Shown here one piece after another: positions 1-8,655 of a stretch of DNA of 58,834 bases. The stretch comes from an uncultured Oxalicibacterium sp. GTDB taxonomy: Bacteria; Pseudomonadota; Gammaproteobacteria; Burkholderiales; Burkholderiaceae_D. The notes under the pieces are model-generated. The model made no database searches, was not told the DNA's origin, and was given only the letters and a program-made list of their open reading frames with translations. A program made the position numbers and the translations under genes. Location: positions 1-58,834 of the forward strand of contig NZ_CAJYMD010000014.1 of NCBI RefSeq assembly GCF_913776015.1, in the 5' to 3' direction. The first letter of the stretch is position 1. Each line of letters begins with the position of its first letter.

Positions 1-917
1 ATCACAGGTTGGGAAACAGGCTCAGGATCGGAAACAGCATCGACGAGCCCGGGTTCGACAATCGGCGGATGCGCGGGCGCGCGACCACCGGAAAGGTTCT
101 TCGATCGCGTCACCAGGAAATCGACAAGGTGATTGCGAATCTTGTAGTACTGAGGATCGTGATGCAGCGTGGCGCGCTGGCGATTACGCGGCATGGTGTT
201 ACGCACGATCTCGGCGACGCGTGCACGCGGGCCATTGCTCATGAGCAGAATCTTGTCGGCCAGCAGCACGGCTTCGTCCACATCGTGCGTGATCATGAAC
301 ACGGTCTGGCGTGTTTCGGCACAGATGCGCAACAGCTCATCCTGAATCGTGCCGCGTGTCAGCGCATCGAGCGCACCGAACGGTTCATCGAGCAGCAGCA
401 TCTTGGGTTCGATGGCGAAGGCACGTGCAATACCGACACGCTGCTTCATGCCGCCGGACAGCGCGGACGGCTTCTTGTCGATGGCATGCGACAGGCCGAC
501 CATCTCCACATATTTCTCGACCTGCTGATTGACCTTGTCGGCCGACCATTCAGGCCAGCGACTGCGCACGGCAAAGCCGATGTTCTTGCGTACCGTCAGC
601 CACGGCATCAGCGCATGGCCCTGGAACACCACACCACGTTCGAGGCCGGGGCCGACGATTTCGCGTTCATCCATCAGCACATGGCCATCGCTCGCCTCTT
701 CGAGACCAGCAAGGACGTTGAGGATAGTCGTCTTGCCGCAACCGGAGTGGCCAATCACGCAAACGAATTCGCCGCGCTGGATGCCGAAATTGACGCTGTC
801 GAACACGGGTTCGGTGCCACCCAGATAGGTCTTGCTCAGCCCTTCCACACGCAGGAAAGGTTTGCTGTCGGCTTTTACATCCAAGGAGACAGCGTTGTTG
901 TCGATTTCAGTCGGCAT
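1..917 (-). CDS. ABC importer ATP-binding protein (nitrate/sulfonate type), partial
   Basis: This is the ATPase of a nitrate/sulfonate/taurine-type ABC importer; it would power the permease encoded just upstream. The reading frame is open to the window edge, so about 305 residues are seen and the C-terminus is missing. Visible motifs are Walker A GHSGCGKTT (about residue 50), a Q-loop in VVFQGHALMPW, the ABC signature LSGGMKQR (about 150) and Walker B MLLLDEPFGALDA (about 175-187), followed by the switch histidine in ITHDVDEA. The ATG at 917 overlaps the end of the permease gene by 11 bases, so the two are translationally coupled. The family (NrtD/SsuB/TauB) is clear; nitrate as substrate rests mainly on resemblance of the binding protein to NrtA and is not proven. 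Confidence 0.93.
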   Translation of the reverse strand, partial: MPTEIDNNAVSLDVKADSKPFLRVEGLSKTYLGGTEPVFDSVNFGIQRGEFVCVIGHSGCGKTTILNVLAGLEEASDGHVLMDEREIVGPGLERGVVFQGHALMPWLTVRKNIGFAVRSRWPEWSADKVNQQVEKYVEMVGLSHAIDKKPSALSGGMKQRVGIARAFAIEPKMLLLDEPFGALDALTRGTIQDELLRICAETRQTVFMITHDVDEAVLLADKILLMSNGPRARVAEIVRNTMPRNRQRATLHHDPQYYKIRNHLVDFLVTRSKNLSGGRAPAHPPIVEPGLVDAVSDPEPVSQPV

Positions 918-1776
918 AGGTCACCGCCTTCTGCGCCTTGGCAAAAATCTGGTCCAGCGCCATGCCGACGAGTCCGATCATCAGGATGGCAAAGATCACA
1001 TTGGTCAAAGAAAGGTTGTTCCACTCATTCCAGACGAAGTAGCCGATGCCAGTACCACCGACCAGCATCTCGGCGGCCACGATGACCAGCCACGCGATGC
1101 CCATGCTGATGCGCATGCCGGTCAGGATGGTCGGCGCGGCAGCAGGCAGGATCACTTCAAATGCCTTGCGCAAGGGGCTGACTTCCAGCGTGCGTGCCAC
1201 ATTGAGCAAGTCGCGCCGCACGCCAGCCACGCCAAAGGCGGTATTGATCAGCATCGGCCAGATCGAACAGATGAAGATCACGAAGATGCCGGATAGTGAC
1301 GCATCCTTGATCGTGTAGAGCGCAATCGGCATCCATGCCAATGGCGAAATCGGCTTGAGCAATTGAATGAAGGGATCGAGCACGCGATAGACAAGCGGAC
1401 TCATGCCGATCACGAACCCCAGCGGAATCGCCACCAGCGCAGCCAGACCGAAGCCGAGTCCGACGCGTTGCAGCGAGTGCGCGAGCTGAATGCCAATACC
1501 CTTGTCATTCGGGCCGTTGTCATAGAACGGATGCGCCAACTGTTCGACAATCGTTGCACCCATGTCAGACGGCGTCGGAAACGCCGACTTGACCGGTGCC
1601 ATCATCTGTTCGGGATCCTTGCCCATGAGCTTGGCGTATTCGATCTGATCCGGCGTCAAGCTCGCCGCCGTGCTCTTGGTCGGCAGCGTGGCGATATGCC
1701 AGATGCCGACCAACAGAAACAGTACCAACAAGGACAGCAAGCCGGATTTCAGTCGAAGTGGAATGGCGGTACGCAT
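907..1776 (-). CDS. ABC importer permease, NrtB-like
   Basis: A 289-residue inner-membrane permease of the BPD_transp_1 (NrtB/SsuC) family. An N-terminal membrane segment (about 10-30) is followed by a periplasmic stretch and about five more hydrophobic segments. The cytoplasmic EAA loop that docks the ATPase is seen around residues 195-220 (ARTLEVSPLRKAFEVILP). It lies between the binding-protein gene (2 bases apart) and the ATPase gene (11-base overlap), so the three form one operon. The longer periplasmic insert after the first membrane segment is like nitrate-type NrtB proteins rather than the shorter SsuC. Substrate assigned by family only. Confidence 0.92.
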   Translation of the reverse strand: MRTAIPLRLKSGLLSLLVLFLLVGIWHIATLPTKSTAASLTPDQIEYAKLMGKDPEQMMAPVKSAFPTPSDMGATIVEQLAHPFYDNGPNDKGIGIQLAHSLQRVGLGFGLAALVAIPLGFVIGMSPLVYRVLDPFIQLLKPISPLAWMPIALYTIKDASLSGIFVIFICSIWPMLINTAFGVAGVRRDLLNVARTLEVSPLRKAFEVILPAAAPTILTGMRISMGIAWLVIVAAEMLVGGTGIGYFVWNEWNNLSLTNVIFAILMIGLVGMALDQIFAKAQKAVTYAD

Positions 1777-1778
1777 GA

Positions 1779-3179
1779 TCAGCCCCGTTTGATGGCAAAG
1801 CTGTTCAGGTACGCCGGGGCTTTGTCGGCATCAAACTGCTTGCCCATGATCGTGAACTTCGGATAGGCACCGCCCGACGGCACGTCCTGACCGAGTTCCT
1901 TCATGGTCTTCTTGGCGTCGGTCAGCATGAAGACCTTCTCGGCCATCTGCTTGTAGTTGACATCACCCTTGATGTAACCCCAGCGCTTCATCTGCGTCAG
2001 CATCCAGACCGCCATGCTTTCCCATGGCAGCGGGTCGAAGTCGGCGCGATCCGGCACGTTCATCACATTGCCCAGACCATCGGCATACCGTCCCGTCAGC
2101 ACCTGTGCAACGACGGCTTCCGGCTGATTCAGATAGGCTTGCGGCGAAATCACCTTGGCGATCAGTTCACGATTCTTCTTGTCGCGCGCCATCGCTGCCG
2201 ACGTCAGCACAGCGCGATACAGCGCGGCAAAGGTGTTCGGATTCTGCTGAATGAATTCGGCCGAGGTGCCGAAGGCGCAGCACGGGTGACCATTCCACAA
2301 GTCCTTGGTCAGCAGGTGGATGAAACCGACCTCTTCGAACACGGCGCGCTGGTTGAACGGATCGGGGCCCAGGAAACCGTCGATGTTGCCGGCACGCAGA
2401 TTGGCGACCATTTCGGCAGGTGGCACCACACGGAGTTGCACATCCTTGTCCGGATCGAGGCCGGCTTCGGCCAGGTAATAGCGCAACAGGAAGTTGTGCA
2501 TCGAATACTCGAACGGAATCGCGAACTTGAAACCCTTCCAGTTTTTCGGATCACGGTTGTTCTTGTGTTTGAGCGACAGCGTGATGGCCTGACCATTGAC
2601 GTTCTGGATCGTCGCCACATTCATCGGCTGTGCATTCGAACCGAGACCCATCGAAATCGCCAGCGGCATCGGCGACAGGAAATGCGTGGCGTCGTATTCG
2701 CGATTCATCATCTTGTCGCGGATCAGCGCCCAGCCCGCCGTCTTCAACACTTGCACATTCAAGCCCTGCTTGCTGTAGAAGCCAAGCGGATGCGCCATTA
2801 TCAACGGCGTCGCACAGGTGATCGGGATGAAGCCGATCTTCAGATCCTTTTTCTCGAGCGAGCCGTTTTTTTCCTGTGCCATCGCCTGCAGGCTTGCTAC
2901 TGGCAGCACACTGGAAATTGCCGCCATTGCCGCGCCCTTGCCAACGGCACGCAAAAAACTACGACGCACATGATCCTGCGGGAACAGCGCCTTCATCAGC
3001 GTCGCTTCGACAAATTCGTTCGAATAGGCTTCGAATTCGTCGGTTTCACTGCGCGCCTTCAGCGTAGCGATGGCGGCCTCACGGCTCGCATCGTGGGCTT
3101 CCTGGCTGTCGTGCTTGCCGCAACTGCAACCGATATGCAGCGGCTTGTCGGCGTTGTAAGGATCAAAGAAACGGGTCAT
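1779..3179 (-). CDS. ABC importer substrate-binding protein, NrtA/CmpA-like
   Basis: A 466-residue substrate-binding protein of the NrtA/CmpA family, first gene of the importer operon. The mature domain begins near residue 110 (KKDLKIGFIPITCATPLIMA) and continues with the family's typical GFYSKQGLNV and GFLGPDPFNQRAVFEE segments. A twin-arginine-like signal RRSFLRAVG at about residue 73 is followed by a hydrophobic AAMAAISSVLPVASLQAMA stretch. Unusually, a roughly 70-residue hydrophilic extension with a Cys/His cluster (CSCGKHD) precedes the signal. Such extensions occur in some proteobacterial relatives; the metal-binding look is an inference. Nitrate, nitrite or another oxyanion is the likely ligand; bicarbonate or cyanate cannot be excluded. 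Confidence 0.9.
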   Translation of the reverse strand: MTRFFDPYNADKPLHIGCSCGKHDSQEAHDASREAAIATLKARSETDEFEAYSNEFVEATLMKALFPQDHVRRSFLRAVGKGAAMAAISSVLPVASLQAMAQEKNGSLEKKDLKIGFIPITCATPLIMAHPLGFYSKQGLNVQVLKTAGWALIRDKMMNREYDATHFLSPMPLAISMGLGSNAQPMNVATIQNVNGQAITLSLKHKNNRDPKNWKGFKFAIPFEYSMHNFLLRYYLAEAGLDPDKDVQLRVVPPAEMVANLRAGNIDGFLGPDPFNQRAVFEEVGFIHLLTKDLWNGHPCCAFGTSAEFIQQNPNTFAALYRAVLTSAAMARDKKNRELIAKVISPQAYLNQPEAVVAQVLTGRYADGLGNVMNVPDRADFDPLPWESMAVWMLTQMKRWGYIKGDVNYKQMAEKVFMLTDAKKTMKELGQDVPSGGAYPKFTIMGKQFDADKAPAYLNSFAIKRG

Positions 3180-3256
3180 GGCGCTCTCCCTGAAGTAGAT
3201 GGTGTCATCTTAGGAAGTGCTGCCCGTGGGCACTATCGTGCTGGCGATGGAATTTC

Positions 3257-3296
3257 TGTAGTGCGAATACGGTGGCTTGTAGTTGTAGCACTACAA
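3257..3296. promoter_or_regulatory. Candidate operator upstream of the nrtA-like gene
   Basis: An 8-base inverted repeat, TGTAGTGC (3257-3264) and GCACTACA (3288-3295), encloses a second nested dyad TTGTAG-CA-CTACAA (3283-3296) and an extra TTGTAG at 3277. It lies about 80-115 bases before the nrtA start, a position usual for an activator site. No convincing -35/-10 or sigma-54 element was found. The rest of the 376-base divergent gap (3180-3555) holds only the PmrA box described separately. Confidence 0.35.
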
Positions 3297-3490
3297 AGAC
3301 GAAATAGATAACGCCGCATGCACAGAAGCAGGCTGCGCACGCAGAGCTGCAGTCTGTGCAGACAAGGAGGAAACGGAGAGTCTCGGCATAGCGTTGCACT
3401 TTCGCCGTCGATGGACTGGCTGCATGCCGTAGTGCCTATGCCATTGCCTCGCCACTGCAGCCTCAACCACTAGCAGCTTCTTCTTGCCAC

Positions 3491-3507
3491 CTTAAGGATC
3501 GTTTAAT
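3491..3507 (+). promoter_or_regulatory. PmrA box upstream of PAP2/ArnT genes
   Basis: CTTAAG-N5-TTTAAT matches the published PmrA/BasR consensus YTTAAK-N5-YTTAAK at every specified position. It lies 48 bases before the PAP2 start codon, where such boxes overlap or abut the -35 region. The PmrA-like regulator encoded 2.4 kb downstream is the obvious candidate to bind it. Confidence 0.65.
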
Positions 3508-3555
3508 AATTCCTTTTTACGCTGTGCCCATTTCGTCACGACCCGTGGGTGCACC

Positions 3556-4278
3556 ATGACAGCGTTAAGCAAGAACGATTACGATCCTTCCCCCGACCTG
3601 ACTTTTCCGCTGGCAAGCTCCATACAAGCACCCGGCGGAAAGCGGGTACTTACATCGCCTTGCCTGACAGCAGCCATCTGCGCGACAACGTTGTTCCTGC
3701 TTATCGCATTCGTCACCCAAGGCAGCCTCCCCCTGTCGGGCGAAGCAGATCTCCTGCACTGGCTACATCGCTTCGCGTCCCACTCCGGCGATGTGCTAGC
3801 GCTCTGGATTTCAGCCTCGGTCACGGTCTTGAGCGTGCTGACACTGGCCCGTCTCGCGTGGCAGCGCGCCTGGCAGGCGCTGGGATTCATCCTCGCCTGC
3901 GTGGGTGGATCGGCCTTGCTGGCACTGGCTGCCAAGATCGTCTTTCATCGCGAACGTCCGCAATTGTGGGAAGTGGTCGCCCATCATTCTTCCTACGCAT
4001 TTCCCAGCGGCCACGCCGTGCAATCGATGGCGCTCGCAGTCGGCGTACTGATCCTCATGAGCAAACAACCCTCCACGCGCGTGTCGCCTTATCTTTTAGC
4101 CACCTTGTTCGTACTGGTTATCGTCGCAGTGGGCGCTGTCGCCGTTGCAAGAATGTATCTGGGGCTGCATTACCCCTCGCAAATCCTGGCCGGATGGACG
4201 CTGGCCATCGCGTGGGTCAGCCTGATGGCGCTGCTTTTCCGTAACGCGCCCCTGCCGCTGAAAAGGAGCATGGCATGA
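3556..4278 (+). CDS. PAP2-family membrane phosphatase
   Basis: A 240-residue membrane protein of the PAP2 (phosphatidic acid phosphatase type 2) superfamily, with about five or six hydrophobic segments after a 35-residue polar N-terminus. The three phosphatase motifs are present: KIVFHRERP (K-X6-RP), PSGH, and RMYLGLH-YPS (R-X5-H). The usual Asp after H-X3 is Gln here (YPSQ). PAP2 enzymes dephosphorylate lipid phosphates such as undecaprenyl diphosphate, phosphatidylglycerol phosphate or lipid A. The ATGA overlap with the ArnT-like gene and the nearby PmrAB-like genes make a lipid A or undecaprenyl-phosphate role likely (inference). The ATG at 3556 follows only a weak Shine-Dalgarno sequence. 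Confidence 0.88.
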   Translation: MTALSKNDYDPSPDLTFPLASSIQAPGGKRVLTSPCLTAAICATTLFLLIAFVTQGSLPLSGEADLLHWLHRFASHSGDVLALWISASVTVLSVLTLARLAWQRAWQALGFILACVGGSALLALAAKIVFHRERPQLWEVVAHHSSYAFPSGHAVQSMALAVGVLILMSKQPSTRVSPYLLATLFVLVIVAVGAVAVARMYLGLHYPSQILAGWTLAIAWVSLMALLFRNAPLPLKRSMA

Positions 4279-5750
4279 AGTTGCATCCTGCCTTGAACGA
4301 CACTCTTCGCGGGCACGACATCCGCACGGCAGCACCTGCACCATTCGCTTCGCGCAAGGTATTCCTTGGCATGCTGGCCGCGTCGGCCATCCTACTGCTG
4401 GCCTACCGCATCGTGCTGATGTGGCTGTTGCCACTGGCCGATACCACCGAAGCTCGCTACGGCGAAATCGCGCGGCTGACCGTCACGCATGGTTTCTGGC
4501 TGATGCCGCATATCGATGCGACGACCCCTTTCTTTGCCAAACCGCCACTCTCGACCTGGGCGTCGGCCGGTGCAATGGCGCTGTTCGGCATCAATGAGTT
4601 TGCCGCCCGCCTGCCGGCCTTGCTGGCCACGCTGATTGCCGTGCGTACCGCGATGGCATTTGCTGCGGCGTACCACATCCGCAAGACGTGGCTGGTGATT
4701 CCGATCCTCGCCAGTTGTCCGCTGTTCTTCATCAGCGCTGGCGCGGTGATGACGGATGCCATCCAGATGAGCGTGGTCATGGCAGCCCTGTATTGCGCAT
4801 GGCGGGCGATTGCGCCGCTGGCTGAGGGCGAATCCGCCGAACGCCGCACACGTCGGCATTGGCGCATCGGTTTCTGGGTAATGGTGGGCATCGGTGCGCT
4901 ATGCAAGGGCCTGGCAGACTGGGCTTTGATCGGCATGCCGCTGATCGCATATGCACTGGTCGAACGCCGTCCACTGGCCCTGTTGCGTCAGCTCATGGAC
5001 GGCACCGGCATCGCCCTGTGCATCGCCCTGTTCCTGCCGTGGTATCTGGCTGCCGAACATGCTTATCCGGGCTTTCTGAATTACTTCATCGTCGGCGAAC
5101 ACTTTTCGCGGTTCCTGGTTCCAGGCTGGAAGGGAGATCGCTACGGCATCGCGCACATGCAACCACTGGGCACGATATGGCTGTTCTGGTCTGCGGCCAT
5201 TTTGCCTTGGCTCGGCGTGTTCCTTATGCAACTGTGGCAACTCCTGCGCAAGCGGGCCGACGCCGTCGAACCGCTTGAGCGCTTCCTCTGGTGCGCCACC
5301 TTGATGCCGCTGCTCTTTTTCACCTTCGCGCACAACATCATCTGGACCTACGGCCTGACCTCCATCGTGCCATTCGCCGTACTGGCCGCACGCTGGCTGG
5401 AAAACGCATCCAGCGCCGGCACGCGCATCGCCGGTGGTGGCATCCTCGCACTGACCATTGCCGCGGCAGGTTGCTATCAGCTGATACAAACCAATGTCAG
5501 CGGCAATTCGGATCGCGACCTTGTGCGCGCATTCCATCAGATCGAAGACAACGATATCCCGCTCGCCTATCGCATCAAGCCTGCTTACTCGGCGCACTTC
5601 TATACGCGCGACAACCTTCTGGATGAATCGGATGCAGGTCGACATCTACCCGCGGATGTGGCGCCATTCGCAGTAGAGCGCAACGAGCTGATTGGCAATG
5701 CCCCCGTCTACTTTCACGGCACACGCTATTCGTTGATCAAACCGCATTAA
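4275..5750 (+). CDS. ArnT-like glycosyltransferase (GT39/PMT family)
   Basis: A 491-residue polytopic glycosyltransferase of the ArnT/PMT family. After one membrane segment (about 29-48) comes the diagnostic periplasmic loop with DTTEARYGEIAR, whose acidic residues are needed for catalysis in ArnT. About ten further hydrophobic segments follow, then a short soluble C-terminal part (from about 410). ArnT moves 4-amino-4-deoxy-arabinose from undecaprenyl phosphate to lipid A in the periplasmic leaflet; other family members transfer other sugars. At 491 residues it is shorter than enterobacterial ArnT (about 550). No arnBCADEF genes are in the window, so the donor sugar cannot be named. Start codon overlaps the PAP2 stop (ATGA). 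Confidence 0.85.
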   Translation: MKLHPALNDTLRGHDIRTAAPAPFASRKVFLGMLAASAILLLAYRIVLMWLLPLADTTEARYGEIARLTVTHGFWLMPHIDATTPFFAKPPLSTWASAGAMALFGINEFAARLPALLATLIAVRTAMAFAAAYHIRKTWLVIPILASCPLFFISAGAVMTDAIQMSVVMAALYCAWRAIAPLAEGESAERRTRRHWRIGFWVMVGIGALCKGLADWALIGMPLIAYALVERRPLALLRQLMDGTGIALCIALFLPWYLAAEHAYPGFLNYFIVGEHFSRFLVPGWKGDRYGIAHMQPLGTIWLFWSAAILPWLGVFLMQLWQLLRKRADAVEPLERFLWCATLMPLLFFTFAHNIIWTYGLTSIVPFAVLAARWLENASSAGTRIAGGGILALTIAAAGCYQLIQTNVSGNSDRDLVRAFHQIEDNDIPLAYRIKPAYSAHFYTRDNLLDESDAGRHLPADVAPFAVERNELIGNAPVYFHGTRYSLIKPH

Positions 5751-5922
5751 GCGACCAGCCCGCCGGAAGAACTGCGATCGCATAATCACGCGCTTATCTT
5801 GTGCAGACTGAACATCTAGCGCAATGAGAATCCGCATTCGCGGACTTCACCTGTTATTAACGCGTGCGTCGCCACACTTCCCGTCACTTAGATTGCCTTT
5901 GGCGAGGCAGGAGGGGTCCGAC

Positions 5923-6585
5923 ATGCGCGTCTTACTTGTAGAAGATGATCTGATGATTGGCGAAAGTCTGGAAGAAGGCTTGCGCAAAGAAATGCACGCT
6001 GTCGATTGGGTGCGAGATGGCAAACTTGCCGAACTTGCCATTTATGCTCACGACTACGACATCCTTTTGCTGGATCTCGGCTTGCCTGGCAAGTCCGGTA
6101 TTGAGGTACTGAAAAATTATCGCAGGCAAGGTGGCAAGGCGGCGGTGCTGATCCTAACGGCGCGCGACGGAAAAACGGATCGTGTGCAGGGACTCGACGA
6201 AGGTGCGGATGATTACCTCGTCAAACCTTTTGAGCCGGATGAGTTGTTCGCGCGCATTCGTGCCACCAGTCGCCGTCGGCATGGCCGCGCCAGCCCGGCA
6301 CTGCGGCATCGCGGCCTGACAATCGATCCGGCAACACGCGAAGCCTCCCTCGATGGCCAGGCGATCAGCTTCTCGGCTCGCGAATTCACGCTGCTGATGA
6401 CCTTACTTGATGCGCCGGGCAAGGTGCTCTCCAAATCGCAACTCGAAGAACGCCTGTACGGCTGGTGCGAAGAAATCGAAAGCAACACGATCGAAGTCTA
6501 CGTCCACGGCCTGCGCAAGAAACTCGGCACCGACTTCATCAAGAACGTGCGTGGCGTTGGCTACATGATCGCGAGCCACACATGA
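5923..6585 (+). CDS. PmrA/QseB-like response regulator (OmpR family)
   Basis: A 220-residue OmpR-family regulator. The receiver domain (1-115) has the acidic pocket (VEDD), the phosphoacceptor Asp in LLLDLGLPG (about residue 51), Thr in LTARD and Lys in LVKPF. The winged-helix DNA-binding domain covers about 125-218, ending KNVRGVGYMI. The ATG at 5923 follows AGGAGGGG and is preferred to an in-frame ATG at 5824, which would add a 33-residue arginine-rich tail absent in the family. The downstream kinase gene overlaps it by 4 bases. The closest families are PmrA/BasR and QseB; the PmrA box at 3491 favours PmrA. Confidence 0.93.
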   Translation: MRVLLVEDDLMIGESLEEGLRKEMHAVDWVRDGKLAELAIYAHDYDILLLDLGLPGKSGIEVLKNYRRQGGKAAVLILTARDGKTDRVQGLDEGADDYLVKPFEPDELFARIRATSRRRHGRASPALRHRGLTIDPATREASLDGQAISFSAREFTLLMTLLDAPGKVLSKSQLEERLYGWCEEIESNTIEVYVHGLRKKLGTDFIKNVRGVGYMIASHT

Positions 6586-7922
6586 AAACCATGCGTCGGC
6601 AACTACTCATCTACCTGTGCGTCGGCATGATGACGGCTACTGTACTCGCCGGCATTGCCACTTACATTGAAGTACGTAACGACACCAGTGATCTGTTCGA
6701 CTACCAACTGAAACAAATTGCAGCCGCGTTGCCGAATGAAATGACAGCCGAGAATGGTATCGCTGCCGAAAATGAAGTAGATGAAGAGACCGCCGTACAG
6801 ATCTGGGACCGCAGGGGCGTACTCATTTTTACATCCGGCCCCTTCAAAACCGTGCCCTATAGCCGCAAGTCCGGTTTTTCTTCGATCTCCATCGATGGCG
6901 TAGGTTGGCGCTTGTACACAGAAGACGATCACGGCCGCATCACCCAAATCGCACAACCGAACGCTATTCGGAACAAACTCGCCGCAGCGATGGCAATGCG
7001 TGCCCTGAGTCCCTTCGTCGCTTTGATCCCCATTCTTGCTTTTCTGATCTGGTCAGTCGTCGGACGCAGCTTGCAACCGCTGCAAGAACTCGCATGGGAA
7101 GTAAAAAGTCGTTCTCCAACTTTGTTGACGCCGTTGGAAACCCATCGCTATCCACCCGAACTCAGTCCAATTTTGACGGCATTGAATGACCTGCTAGCAC
7201 GCCTGAATGACGCACTAGATGCGCAACGCGCATTTGTGGCCGATGCCGCGCATGAACTGCGTACCCCATTGGCCGCGTTGAAATTCCAGTTACATCTGGT
7301 GGAAAAGGAACGTAATCCACGTGTCATTGCCCAGGGCTTCGGCAAACTACACGATCGCCTGAACCGCGCCACACATATGGTGCATCAATTATTGGTGTTG
7401 GCACGCCATGAACAGCCATACGTCTCCGGCACTATGAAGATGCTCGATCCTGCTCAACTTATCGCCGATACTGTATCGGATCATGCCTTGCAGGCTGAAA
7501 TAAAAGGAATTGATCTGGGTGTCGTCTCAGACGAAACGGTTGACGCTGCGCTGCAGATCCTAGGCGACGAAGACAGCTTACGCATTCTGCTTGGTAATCT
7601 GATAGACAATGCCGTGCGCTATACCGCACGCGGCGGTCGTGTGGATGTGACATTCGAAACCCGGGCGGACGTCGGCATTCTTGCCGTGTCCGATAATGGC
7701 CCCGGCATTCCCGCCTGCGATCGTAGCCGCGTGTTCGACCGTTTTTATCGACGCGAAGGCACCGATGAAACCGGCAGCGGACTGGGTCTTTTCATTGCTC
7801 GCGCAATCGCCAGCCAGCATCAGGCGCAGATCGATCTGAACGAGGGCCCGCTAGGTGGCTTGATCGTGCGTGTCCATATACCGCTGGTCCATCGCCTGTC
7901 GCTGTTACAGGCAGCCGCCTAG
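6582..7922 (+). CDS. PmrB/QseC-like sensor histidine kinase
   Basis: A 446-residue membrane histidine kinase and partner of the preceding regulator (ATGA overlap). One membrane segment at about 9-29 and a second at about 135-160 flank a small periplasmic sensor domain (about 30-134). A HAMP-like linker follows. The dimerization domain has the phosphoacceptor histidine in FVADAAHELRTPLAAL (about 225-240). The catalytic domain has the N box LLGNLIDNAVRYT, the G1 box DNGPGIP and the G2 box GSGLGLFIAR. PmrB responds to metal ions, low pH or cationic peptides; the short acidic stretch of the periplasmic domain (ENEVDEETA) would suit metal sensing, but this is an inference. Confidence 0.92.
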   Translation: MKTMRRQLLIYLCVGMMTATVLAGIATYIEVRNDTSDLFDYQLKQIAAALPNEMTAENGIAAENEVDEETAVQIWDRRGVLIFTSGPFKTVPYSRKSGFSSISIDGVGWRLYTEDDHGRITQIAQPNAIRNKLAAAMAMRALSPFVALIPILAFLIWSVVGRSLQPLQELAWEVKSRSPTLLTPLETHRYPPELSPILTALNDLLARLNDALDAQRAFVADAAHELRTPLAALKFQLHLVEKERNPRVIAQGFGKLHDRLNRATHMVHQLLVLARHEQPYVSGTMKMLDPAQLIADTVSDHALQAEIKGIDLGVVSDETVDAALQILGDEDSLRILLGNLIDNAVRYTARGGRVDVTFETRADVGILAVSDNGPGIPACDRSRVFDRFYRREGTDETGSGLGLFIARAIASQHQAQIDLNEGPLGGLIVRVHIPLVHRLSLLQAAA

Positions 7923-7968
7923 GCACGATGCTGATACTCAGCATGACGAACGAACAGCAATTGCGCGG

Positions 7969-8655
7969 TTACTCTGCCATCGTCGATTGCCGCATCGCAA
8001 ACAGCGCCAGTTCCACATCGTTGCGCACACCGGTTTTTTCGAGAATGCGCGCACGGTAGGTGCTGACGGTGTTGGGCGAGAGCGAAAGCTGGACCGAGAT
8101 TTCACCGACGCTCTGGCCTTGTGACAACAGTTGATAAACCTGATGCTCGCGGTTGGACAGCACTTCCTGAATCGGCCTGTCACCCTTGTCGAGCGGACCG
8201 GCCCCAACTGAGAACGCCAGCAATTCCGCCACAGAAGGCGTGATGAACAAGCCACCCTGCGCGACCTTGCGAATGGCTGCGATCATCTGTTCCGAATCGG
8301 CGCTCTTGTTCAGATATCCGGCGGCACCAAGCTTGAGGCTGAAGACGGCATACTGGCGATCGGGGTAGGTACTCAGGATCAGCACCGGCAGCTTGGGGAA
8401 CTCGTTCTTGAACTGCTTGAGCATGTCCAGCCCGTCACGCTGCGGCATGGCGATGTCGAGCAACACGACATCGATGCCCTGCGTTTTTTCCGTCTTGCCT
8501 TCATTCAGTTCTCGCACCCGGCGAATCGCATCGACGCCATTGCCGGCTTCAGCCACCACGTCGATATCGTCGGCGTCGGCAAGAATTTGTCGTATGCCTT
8601 GGCGCACGATCAGATGATCGTCGCAAACCAGTACCTTGATCACTTGTCTGTGCAT
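7969..8655 (-). CDS. NarL/FixJ-family response regulator
   Basis: A 228-residue two-domain regulator. The receiver (about 5-125) begins VLVCDDH and has the phosphoacceptor in VLLDIAMP; the LuxR-type helix-turn-helix lies at about 160-220 (LSNREHQVYQLLSQGQSVGEISVQLSLSPNTVSTYRARI). The ATG at 8655 is chosen because GAGGAGG lies seven bases before it and because it overlaps the end of the kinase gene; a longer start at 8709 would lie deeper in that gene. The partner is the PAS kinase encoded directly upstream. It ends tail-to-tail with the PmrB-like gene. Confidence 0.92.
   Translation of the reverse strand: MHRQVIKVLVCDDHLIVRQGIRQILADADDIDVVAEAGNGVDAIRRVRELNEGKTEKTQGIDVVLLDIAMPQRDGLDMLKQFKNEFPKLPVLILSTYPDRQYAVFSLKLGAAGYLNKSADSEQMIAAIRKVAQGGLFITPSVAELLAFSVGAGPLDKGDRPIQEVLSNREHQVYQLLSQGQSVGEISVQLSLSPNTVSTYRARILEKTGVRNDVELALFAMRQSTMAE

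Noticed and set aside
9-1085. Plus-strand frame of 358 codons at the window start
   Set aside because: Antisense to an ABC ATPase with all motifs intact; the plus-strand product is a His/Arg-rich shadow.
3410-3445. Possible sigma-54 promoter before the nrtA-like gene
   Set aside because: On the minus strand AGGCAC and ATGCA are present, but the spacing is off by one base and the -12 is poor.
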